Shown here: piece after piece, positions 54,594 to 61,946 of the stretch | Layout: every line of letters begins with the position of its first letter | Position numbering within the stretch: position 1 is the first letter of the stretch | Source: Nocardiopsis sp. YSL2 | GTDB taxonomy: Bacteria; Actinomycetota; Actinomycetes; Streptosporangiales; Streptosporangiaceae | Direction: 5' to 3' | Length of the DNA: 64,000 nucleotides | Assembly: GCF_030555055.1 (NCBI RefSeq) | Contig: NZ_JAMOAO010000001.1 | Coordinates: forward strand, 4,464,001-4,528,000 | Notes under the pieces: model-generated | What the model saw: only the letters and a program-made list of their open reading frames with translations | Told to the model about the DNA's origin: nothing | Databases searched by the model: none | Translations under genes and position numbers: made by a program

Positions 54594-54962
54594 TCAGAAC
54601 CCCAGGAACCGCGCCACCGTCAGCACCAGCACGACCACCACCATGATCACGCGCGGCACCCGCTGCTGCCGGTCCAGCGTGGGCCAGGTGAGGAACGCCA
54701 GCCAGGAGAAGAACACCGACACCGCGAGCAGGCACAGTGCGCCCACCAGGCCCGGTGCCATCAGGCCGGCGATGAACAGGGCGCCCAGTGCCAGCGGCGG
54801 CAGCCAGCGCGGCTGGCGGTGCAGCCACACGAGGGGGACGGCGCTGCGCCGTTCCACCGTCGCGCGCAGCCGTCCGGCTCCGGGGGTGTAGAACGCTTCG
54901 CCGTCGGGGAGGGGGCGGCCGGGAACGGGCCGCTGTTCGTCGCCGTGCTCGGGAGAGGCCAT
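54594..54962 (-). CDS. Small membrane protein (DUF6703-like)
   Basis: About 122 residues. A polar N-terminus (EHGDEQRPVPGRPLPDGEAF, YTPGAGRLRATVERRSA) is followed by three hydrophobic segments (PPLALGALFIAGLMAPGLVG, ALCLLAVSVFFSWLAFLTW, VIMVVVVLVLTVARFLGF). The arrangement matches small actinobacterial membrane proteins grouped as DUF6703, as I recall. Start at 54962 is chosen for the best spacing from a GGA; 54986 (GTG) is possible. Function unknown. Confidence 0.7.
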   Translation of the reverse strand: MASPEHGDEQRPVPGRPLPDGEAFYTPGAGRLRATVERRSAVPLVWLHRQPRWLPPLALGALFIAGLMAPGLVGALCLLAVSVFFSWLAFLTWPTLDRQQRVPRVIMVVVVLVLTVARFLGF

Positions 54963-55320
54963 GCCGTCCGTTCCGCAGTCCGCCACCGTCGAGGCGTCGC
55001 CCGCACCGTGGTGCGCGACCCGCCTCCGGGCTCGTGATCGGTTGTCCAGCGGTCCGTCCCCCCGGGCGCGGCCGGGGGGTGAGCCGCTACGCGTTCCTGT
55101 GACATTTTAGGAGTCCGCGCCCCTCCAGGGGACCTCTCCGGGCATGGAATCAGGCCCGGTTCACCGCGTGGGCGCGGTCCTCCCACCAGCTACGAGCCCC
55201 TCGCGGCGCACGTGGGGTCAGGGATCCTCTACATTCGGTGGGTACTCGACTGACAGCGCGGACCGCGCCGCGTCCGCACGTTGCCCGTAGCGACGGACCC
55301 TTCGGAGGGTGTCAACTTCC
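54963..55320 (+). other. Intergenic region before the glycerophosphotransferase gene
   Basis: About 358 bp without a gene. It separates divergent genes and should hold both promoters. A -10-like TACATT near 55231 is weak; no strong hairpin or repeat was seen. Confidence 0.4.
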
Positions 55321-58300
55321 GTGCCCGAACCCACAGTCATCGTGACGTTCGACGTCACCGAGCCCCACCTGCAGTACTGCCTCGACTCCCTGGCCCGCCA
55401 GCGCGAGGAGGGCGGCGCCACCGCGCCCGATCCGGCCCCGGGCTTCGAGGTCGTCCTCGTCCCGGTCCGCGCCGCCGGCGGGGACGGCTCCCGCCCCGCC
55501 GACTCCTCCGACGAGGAGGCGGGCGCCGACCCGTCCGGTGACGACGACGGCTCGGAGGAGAGCGAAACCGCCGAACGGGGCGAGCACGCCGACCACGGCG
55601 ACGAGACGGTCGAGGACACCCGCGTGGACGCCCTGGCCGTCGCCAGGGCCTTCGCCGCGGCTCCGCCGCCCGGGCTGGCCGTGGTGCTCCCGGACACCGA
55701 CCCCGCTCCGGACCGCCCCGCTGCGCGGGTGCGCGGTGCCGCCGCGGCTTCGGGCACCCACCTGCTCTTCCTCGACGGCGGTGACGCGCTCACCGGGTAC
55801 GCGGTGTCCTACCTCGCCGCCAGCGCCGCCGACACCCGCTCCGACCTGGTCGTGGGCAATGTCTACCGGTTCAATGAGCTCGGTGCCTCCCCCTCCGGCT
55901 TCCACCGGAAGCTCTGCGGCAAGCACCACGTAGCGGAGGACCCCCGCGCCGTCCCCGCACTGGTGTCGGACTCCGCTCTGGGCAACAAGCTCTGGCTCCG
56001 GGAGTTCTGGAACTCGCTGACCGACCACGGCCTCGCCCCCGAGGACGCGGGCCTCGGGCTGCGCCGCGCCACCCTGGCGGCCGCGGCCGTCGACGTCCTG
56101 CCCGCGCCGGTGCTGCTCAAGCGCCAACGCGAGGCCACTCCCGTCCCACTGGAAGCACAGGCCCTCACACGCCGCCTCCAGGCCATGGGCGTCCTGGCCG
56201 CGAGCCTGAGCACCGCCGACCGGCAGCTCTGGGACCGCCCGCTCCTGCAGGGCGAGCTCCGCCAGCTCCTGCTGCGTCTCGAAGACGCCGACGAGGAGGT
56301 CCGCGAGCTCGTCCTCGACCTGCTCAACACCTACCTGGACCACGTGTCCCCGCGCCTGCTGCGCGGTCTGGGCGTCCTGGACCGCCTCCTGTACCACCTG
56401 GTGCGCAAGCGGCGCGCGGCCGACGTCGTGGAGGTCGCGACCTTCGCCAAGAGCGTGGAGATCAAGAAGGCGACCGTGGTCCGTCGCGGGCTCGGCTACT
56501 ACATCCGCTACCCCTTCTTCGACGCCACCGACCCCGCCAAGGCCGTGCCGCGCGAGGTCTACCGGCTCGACGACGAGCTCAAGGTCCGCCAGAAGACCGA
56601 GGACGTCCACTGGAAGGACGGCCGCCTGCACATCAGCGGCCGTGTCGGCATCCGGCACCTGCGCGCCCGCAAGCGCTGGCAGCAGCACGTGGTCGCGTTC
56701 GCCGTCAACACCTCCACCCGGCGCCGGGTCCGGCTCCCCGTGCACACGCGCCTGGCCGCCGAGTACCGCCTCCCGGACCTGGTCGACGCCGCCCGCCACG
56801 ACTACGGCGGGTTCACGGTCGTCCTCGACCCCCGCCGTCTGCGCTCGGGCGGGCGCTGGGAGCCCGGCGACTGGAAGGTCGAGCTGGTCGTGGTCAACCG
56901 CGGCCTGGCCCGCCGCAGGCTCATCGGCAACCCGGTCGCCGGTCCGCCCGAACGGCCCGGCTACCAGCAGATCGACGAGGACCTGTGGATCCGGCCCCGC
57001 TGGAACAGGGACCGCCAGCTGGTCGTCGCCGTCGAGCCGTCTCGCGCACGGATCACCGACCACCGCTACGACACCCGCACCGGAGAGCTCGAACTGGAGG
57101 GCGAACTGGTGTCGGCGCCCGCCGCCCGGGCCACCGAGCTGCGCCTGACCCGCCGGCCCGGCACCGCGGTGCTCAGCTATCCGCTGACGGCGCACGGCGG
57201 GCGGATCGGCGCCCGCGTGCGCGCGGCCGACCTGATCGACCGCAGCGTCACCGAGTGCGGCGGCGTCATCCGCCAGGAGGTGTGGGACGTCCACCTGGTC
57301 ACCCCCGACCAGGAGAGCGTCGCGCCGGTCCTGCCCGACACCGTCAACGGGAGCACCTACGCCACCGAGGGCTCCCACCAGGAGCTGGTCGTGCAGCGCA
57401 CCGCGACCGGCCATCTGGCCCTGCGCGCCGGGCACGCGCGCCCCGTGGTCGAGCGGGCCGCCTGGGAGGGGCGCCGGCTCGTCCTCAGCGGCGACTTCAC
57501 CGCCGACGCCGACCTGCGGCTCGTGGCCAGGGCCCAGGGCCGCGACGAGGAGCACCAGTTGGAGGTGGAGCGTTCCGGAAGCCGCTTCACCGCCGAATTC
57601 GCCCCCGCCGACGTCCCCACCCTCTCCGGTGAGCTGTCCCTGGCCGCGGGCGGCTACCAGCTCTGGGGGCAGGTGCTCGACACCGGCGGGGCGGGCTCCA
57701 CCGACGTCGGCGTGGAGTTCGCCGAGGACCTCATCTCGCACCTGCCGCTGGCACTGCAGACCTCCGAGCGCACCTACACGCTCTCCTACAAGGGCCACGG
57801 CCTGCCGATCCTGCGGGTCGGCACCGACCTGCGCCCCGCCGAGCGCGGTTCCTTCGCCCAGCGCGAGCTGCGCGAGACCTTCTATCCGGCCCAGAGGCTG
57901 GAGCCGGTCGTGGACGGCGTCCTGTTCGACACCTACACCGGCCGCCAGTACTCCGACAGCCCCCAGAGCATCTACGCCGAACTGCGCGGGCGCGAGCGCT
58001 GGGCCGACTACCCGATGTCCTGGCTGATCGCCGACGGACAGGTGCGCCCGCCGGCGGACCTGGCCCCGGTGCGCCACCGCGGCCGCGAGTACTACGAGGC
58101 CCTCGCCCGCAGCCGCTACCTCGTGACCAACTCCCGCCAGCCGGTGTGGTTCCACCGACGGCCCGACCAGGTCGTCGTGCAGACCTGGCACGGGTCGATG
58201 CTCAAGCGGATCGGCTTCGACGTCGAGAACATCCGGGGCAAGTCCCGCGACTACTTCGAGATGCTCGCGTGGGAGACCCGGCAGTGGGACTACCTCGTCT

Positions 58301-58998
58301 CGCCCAGCCCCTGGGCCACGCCCATCCTGCGCAGCGCCTTCCGTTTCGAGGGCGAGATCCTGGAGACCGGCTACCCGCGCAACGACATCTTCTTCTCGCC
58401 CGACAGGGAGGAAGTCGCCGAGCGCACGCGGCGCCGCCTCGGCCTGCCCGAGGGCAAGAAGGTCGTGCTCTACGCGCCCACCTGGCGGGACGACAAGTAC
58501 TACACGCGCGGCAAGCACAAGCTGGACCTGCACCTGGACCTGCGGCGGATGTACGAGAAGCTGGGCGACGACCACGTCCTCCTGGTCCGCCGCCACCCGA
58601 GGGTCGTGGACAGCGTCCCGATCGTGGGGAAGGACTTCGTCTACGACGTCTCCCTCTACCCGGAGATCATGGAGCTGTTCCTGGTCACCGACGTCCTCAT
58701 CACCGACTACTCGTCGATGATGTTCGACTTCGCCAACACCGGCAGGCCCATGCTGTTCTTCACCTACGACCTGGAGAGCTACCGGGACAACCTGCGCGGG
58801 TTCTACTTCGACTTCGAGGAGACCGCGCCGGGCCCGCTGCTGACCAGGTCGGACGACGTCATCGCGGCCCTCCAGGACATCGGCCGCGTCGCCGAGGAGC
58901 ACCAGGGCAGCTACCGGTCGTTCGTCGACCAGTTCTGCCCGCTGGACGACGGCCACGCCGCGGAGCGCGTCGTGGACCGGGTCTTCGGCAAGGACTGA
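55321..58998 (+). CDS. Large CDP-glycerol glycerophosphotransferase (TagF-like), two-domain
   Basis: About 1225 residues. The C-terminal ~400 residues are a CDP-glycerol:poly(glycerophosphate) glycerophosphotransferase domain: QTWHGSMLKRIGFD, ETGYPRNDIF, VVLYAPTWRDDKYY, HVLLVRRHPRVVD, and DVLITDYSSMMFDFANTGRP. The N-terminal ~270 residues resemble a GT2 glycosyltransferase fold (TVIVTFDVTEPHLQYCLDSL, GTHLLFLDGGDAL) but the DxD metal motif is replaced by DGGD, and an Asp/Glu/Ser-rich insertion occupies about residues 60-100. The middle holds beta-rich repeats. It likely polymerises or caps wall teichoic acid at the membrane. GTG 55321 gives a 12-nt gap from GGAGG; GTG 55309 would touch it. Confidence 0.88.
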   Translation: MPEPTVIVTFDVTEPHLQYCLDSLARQREEGGATAPDPAPGFEVVLVPVRAAGGDGSRPADSSDEEAGADPSGDDDGSEESETAERGEHADHGDETVEDTRVDALAVARAFAAAPPPGLAVVLPDTDPAPDRPAARVRGAAAASGTHLLFLDGGDALTGYAVSYLAASAADTRSDLVVGNVYRFNELGASPSGFHRKLCGKHHVAEDPRAVPALVSDSALGNKLWLREFWNSLTDHGLAPEDAGLGLRRATLAAAAVDVLPAPVLLKRQREATPVPLEAQALTRRLQAMGVLAASLSTADRQLWDRPLLQGELRQLLLRLEDADEEVRELVLDLLNTYLDHVSPRLLRGLGVLDRLLYHLVRKRRAADVVEVATFAKSVEIKKATVVRRGLGYYIRYPFFDATDPAKAVPREVYRLDDELKVRQKTEDVHWKDGRLHISGRVGIRHLRARKRWQQHVVAFAVNTSTRRRVRLPVHTRLAAEYRLPDLVDAARHDYGGFTVVLDPRRLRSGGRWEPGDWKVELVVVNRGLARRRLIGNPVAGPPERPGYQQIDEDLWIRPRWNRDRQLVVAVEPSRARITDHRYDTRTGELELEGELVSAPAARATELRLTRRPGTAVLSYPLTAHGGRIGARVRAADLIDRSVTECGGVIRQEVWDVHLVTPDQESVAPVLPDTVNGSTYATEGSHQELVVQRTATGHLALRAGHARPVVERAAWEGRRLVLSGDFTADADLRLVARAQGRDEEHQLEVERSGSRFTAEFAPADVPTLSGELSLAAGGYQLWGQVLDTGGAGSTDVGVEFAEDLISHLPLALQTSERTYTLSYKGHGLPILRVGTDLRPAERGSFAQRELRETFYPAQRLEPVVDGVLFDTYTGRQYSDSPQSIYAELRGRERWADYPMSWLIADGQVRPPADLAPVRHRGREYYEALARSRYLVTNSRQPVWFHRRPDQVVVQTWHGSMLKRIGFDVENIRGKSRDYFEMLAWETRQWDYLVSPSPWATPILRSAFRFEGEILETGYPRNDIFFSPDREEVAERTRRRLGLPEGKKVVLYAPTWRDDKYYTRGKHKLDLHLDLRRMYEKLGDDHVLLVRRHPRVVDSVPIVGKDFVYDVSLYPEIMELFLVTDVLITDYSSMMFDFANTGRPMLFFTYDLESYRDNLRGFYFDFEETAPGPLLTRSDDVIAALQDIGRVAEEHQGSYRSFVDQFCPLDDGHAAERVVDRVFGKD

Positions 58999-59028
58999 CC
59001 GCTCCTCGGGCCCCGCACGCGCGACGCC

Positions 59029-59074
59029 GCACGGGCACCGACCCGGAAGGGCCCTTCCGGGTCGGTGCCCGTGC
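59029..59074. terminator. Terminator after the glycerophosphotransferase gene
   Basis: A 23-bp perfect inverted repeat (59029-59051 with 59052-59074) centred on GGAAGGGCCCTTCC, 31 bp past the stop; the strongest hairpin in the window. Confidence 0.92.
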
Positions 59075-59157
59075 GCGCGGTCAGGTCGGCGGGGCCGGGG
59101 CCTCCACACCGACCCGTTCGGGCGCGGCGGGTCCGCAGGATGGGCCAGAATGGTGGC

Positions 59158-59454
59158 GTGATCGTCATCACCCGCTACTCCGTGCCCGAGGCCGACACCG
59201 AGGCCTTCCAGTCCGACGCCGCGGTCGCCGTCGAGGTGCTCTCCCGCCGTCCCGGCTTCCTGGGACACCGGCTGGGCAGGGCCGCCGATGATCCCTCCCT
59301 GTGGACCGTGGTCACCGAGTGGGAGGGTGCCGGGTTCTACCGCCGGGCGCTCTCCGACTTCGACGTCAAGGTCCACGCCGTGCCCCTGCTCTCCCGCGCC
59401 ATCGACGAACCGACCGCCTTCGAGCTCCTCACCAGCGCCGGTTCCCGTCGCTGA
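59158..59454 (+). CDS. ABM (antibiotic biosynthesis monooxygenase) fold protein
   Basis: A 98-residue dimeric alpha-beta-barrel protein: IVITRYSVPEADTEAFQSDA, RPGFLGHRLGRAADDPSLWT, VVTEWEGAGFYRRALSDFDV. It fits the ABM/heme-degrading-like superfamily, small stand-alone members of which are often of unknown substrate. GTG start chosen for the core beta strand; a weak GGTGG precedes it. It sits directly before glyS, a neighbourhood seen in related actinomycetes as far as I recall. Confidence 0.82.
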   Translation: MIVITRYSVPEADTEAFQSDAAVAVEVLSRRPGFLGHRLGRAADDPSLWTVVTEWEGAGFYRRALSDFDVKVHAVPLLSRAIDEPTAFELLTSAGSRR

Positions 59455-59646
59455 GCGGGCCGGGCGCGGACCAGGCCCCGCGCCACTGTGGAAATCGTGC
59501 GCACCAGGGTCTCCGCGTGCTCTAGCCTGGGTGGACGCGGCCGCCTGACGTGCCACTCCCTGATTCGTCACGCGTTTCGCGCCCCGACCACAACGATGTA
59601 TCGCGCACCGCGATCCACCGACCGCCAGCCGGATGGAGAGTCACCC

Positions 59647-61035
59647 ATGGCCGCCAAGTCAGAGGCAATGGACGCACTGGTCAACCTCGCCAAGCGCCGA
59701 GGCCTGGTCTACCCCTCGAGCGAGATCTACGGTGGCCTGCGCGCCGCCTGGGACTACGGCCCCCTGGGCGTGGAGCTCAAGGCCAACGTCAAGCGCCAGT
59801 GGTGGCGCTCCATGGTGCAGGAGCGCGACGACATCGTCGGCCTCGACTCCAGCGTCATCCTGGCCCGCGAGGTCTGGGAGGCCTCCGGCCACGTCAAGGC
59901 GTTCGTCGACCCGCTGACCGAGTGCCAGTCCTGCCACAAGCGCTTCCGGGCCGACCACCTCATCGAGGCCTACGAGGAAAAGCACGGCCGCGAGCCCGAG
60001 GAGGGCCTGAAGGCCCTGGCCTGCCCCAACTGCGGCGCCAAGGACTCCTTCACCGAGCCGCGCATGTTCAACGGCCTGCTGCGCACCCACCTGGGCCCGG
60101 TCCAGGACGAGAAGGGCCTGGCCTACCTGCGCCCGGAGACCGCCCAGGGCATCTTCGTCAACTACAAGAACGTCGAGCAGAGCGCCCGCCGCAAGATCCC
60201 GTTCGGCATCGGCCAGATCGGCAAGTCGTTCCGCAACGAGATCACGCCCGGCAACTTCATCTTCCGGACCCGCGAGTTCGAGCAGATGGAGATGGAGTTC
60301 TTCGTCCGTCCGGGCAGTGACGAGGAGTGGCACCAGTACTGGATCGACACCCGTCACCAGTGGTACCTGGACCTGGGTATCGCCAAGGACAACCTGCGCC
60401 TGTACGAGCACCCGAAGGAGAAGCTGTCCCACTACTCCACCCGAACCGTGGACATCGAGTACCGGTTCAACTTCCAGGGTGGCGAGTGGGGTGAGCTGGA
60501 GGGCATCGCCAACCGCACCGACTACGACCTGCGGACCCACTCGGAGGCCTCGGGCACCGACCTGTCCTTCTTCGACCAGGAGAAGAACGAGCGCTACTTC
60601 CCGTACGTCATCGAGCCCGCGGCCGGTGTCGACCGCACGGTCCTCACCTTCATGCTCGACGCCTACAACGTCGACGAGGCGCCCAACGCCAAGGGCAAGC
60701 TGGAGAAGCGCGCCGTGATGCGCCTGGACCCGCGCCTGTCACCGGTCAAGGTCGCCGTGCTGCCGCTGTCGCGCAACACCGACCTGTCGCCGAAGGCGCG
60801 CGACCTGGCGGCCGCGCTGCGCAAGCGCTGGAACGTGGAGTTCGACGACGCCGGCGCCATCGGCCGCCGCTACCGCCGCCAGGACGAGATCGGCACCCCG
60901 TTCTGCGTCACGGTGGACTTCGACACCCTGGAGGACAACGCGGTGACCGTGCGCGAGCGCGACACCATGTCCCAGGAGCGCGTCTCCCTCGACCAGGTGG
61001 AGATGTACCTGGTCGAGCGCCTCCCCGGCTGCTAG
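59647..61035 (+). CDS. glyS: Glycyl-tRNA synthetase (alpha2 type)
   Basis: A 462-residue class II aminoacyl-tRNA synthetase of the dimeric, eukaryote/Gram-positive type. Motif 1 region ([20 protein letters not shown]), zinc cysteines CQSCHKRF...CPNCGAKD, motif 2 [20 protein letters not shown], motif 3 [13 protein letters not shown] and the anticodon domain ([20 protein letters not shown]). ATG 59647 with GGAGAG 7 nt before. Transcribed alone with a terminator following. Confidence 0.96.
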   Translation: MAAKSEAMDALVNLAKRRGLVYPSSEIYGGLRAAWDYGPLGVELKANVKRQWWRSMVQERDDIVGLDSSVILAREVWEASGHVKAFVDPLTECQSCHKRFRADHLIEAYEEKHGREPEEGLKALACPNCGAKDSFTEPRMFNGLLRTHLGPVQDEKGLAYLRPETAQGIFVNYKNVEQSARRKIPFGIGQIGKSFRNEITPGNFIFRTREFEQMEMEFFVRPGSDEEWHQYWIDTRHQWYLDLGIAKDNLRLYEHPKEKLSHYSTRTVDIEYRFNFQGGEWGELEGIANRTDYDLRTHSEASGTDLSFFDQEKNERYFPYVIEPAAGVDRTVLTFMLDAYNVDEAPNAKGKLEKRAVMRLDPRLSPVKVAVLPLSRNTDLSPKARDLAAALRKRWNVEFDDAGAIGRRYRRQDEIGTPFCVTVDFDTLEDNAVTVRERDTMSQERVSLDQVEMYLVERLPGC

Positions 61036-61052
61036 GGCACCTGAGCGAGCGA

Positions 61053-61088
61053 CGGCCGCCCGCCCCCGGGCCAGGGGGCGGGCGGCCG
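61053..61088 (+). terminator. Terminator after glyS
   Basis: CGGCCGCCCGCCCCC / GGGGGCGGGCGGCCG, a perfect 15-bp stem with a 6-nt loop, 17 bp past the stop. Confidence 0.9.
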
Positions 61089-61430
61089 CGTGCTGAGGTG
61101 ATCACGGAAGGATCTGCGACGATCACCGCCGCGGTGATACCGGGGTCGTCGTGCACCGCCCGCCAGGCGTCGACCAGATTCCCTCCGGAGGCGTCAGAGT
61201 GTGCCGGAAGCGGAGTACGGCCCGCCCGCTTGGCGCTGGCCTCGTGCTTCTTCCGGGGAGCCAGAAGGCAGGCTGGCGGGCCGTTGGGCACTGGGTGTGC
61301 TGGCGCTGTGCCAGAATTTCACCCAATACGCACGAATCACCACACAGGGCATCGGTAAACGGTTACGCTCCTTACGGAGCCACGCGAACAATGTGGGCCG
61401 CCTCCTCCTCCCCCCGAGCACGGAGTACCG
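61089..61430 (+). other. Intergenic region between glyS and the membrane-protein pair
   Basis: 342 bp without a convincing gene. An imperfect palindrome GTAAACGGTTAC (61355-61366) and a small GCTCC/GGAGC stem (61367-61380) lie 50-75 bp before the next ATG and may belong to its promoter. Open frames on the minus strand here lack ribosome sites and recognisable motifs. Confidence 0.45.
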
Positions 61431-61946
61431 ATGAACGCCGTCCCACCGGACGACCCCCGGCCGCGAACCGTCGACAGTATGGCCGCGCGAGTCGTCTCCC
61501 GATGCGCTCCTGCGGAGTCCGACTACTATCCCGTGGTCAGAGACGAGTTCTTCGCCCGCGGCGCAGCGCCGCGCCGTCCGGGCGACGACCCTCTGGGGTT
61601 CGGCGCGGTCGCCGTTGGTGTGGTTGCCGGAATCGTCCTGACCGTCCTCAACGAGCTGATCGTCGGGTCGTTGACCGACGTGTTGCGCCCCTGGTGGGAC
61701 CGGGCGTGGCGGGCCGCGCTGCGCCGTCTGAGGCGGGGAGCCGCCCAGCGCCTCACCCCGGAGACGGAACTACCCGTTCTCCCGGCGGCGAGCGTCCCCG
61801 ACGTGGCCGCGGCCATTACCAAGCACGCCGTGCGCTCCGGGCTCTCGCCTGAGGACGCGGCGCGGCTCACGCGCGAACTGGTGGCCGAACTCGCCGAGGG
61901 CGGGTGGGACTCGAAGCCGGACGACGGGGAGGAGGATGCGGCCTGA
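61431..61946 (+). CDS. Small membrane-anchored protein of unknown function
   Basis: 171 residues, family not recognised. A polar N-terminus (to ~52), one strong hydrophobic segment (FGAVAVGVVAGIVLTVLNEL, about 57-76), then a basic, Arg/Leu-rich stretch (WWDRAWRAALRRLRRGAAQR) and an acidic C-terminus with helix-like ITKHAVRSGLSPEDAARLTR. ATG with GGAG 5 nt away. It overlaps the following M48-type gene by 11 bp, so the pair is coexpressed; it may assemble with or regulate that peptidase (inference). Confidence 0.7.
   Translation: MNAVPPDDPRPRTVDSMAARVVSRCAPAESDYYPVVRDEFFARGAAPRRPGDDPLGFGAVAVGVVAGIVLTVLNELIVGSLTDVLRPWWDRAWRAALRRLRRGAAQRLTPETELPVLPAASVPDVAAAITKHAVRSGLSPEDAARLTRELVAELAEGGWDSKPDDGEEDAA

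Noticed and set aside
55312..59571. A 1419-codon open frame on the minus strand opposite the glycerophosphotransferase gene
   Set aside because: It mirrors the real gene's codon structure, has no recognisable motif or ribosome site, and is a typical high-GC antisense shadow.
60908..61291. Minus-strand frame ending near glyS with the peptide VDAWRAVHDDPGITAAVIVA
   Set aside because: It overlaps the glyS terminator and coding end, has no start signal, and the only protein-like stretch is short; not enough even to call a pseudogene.
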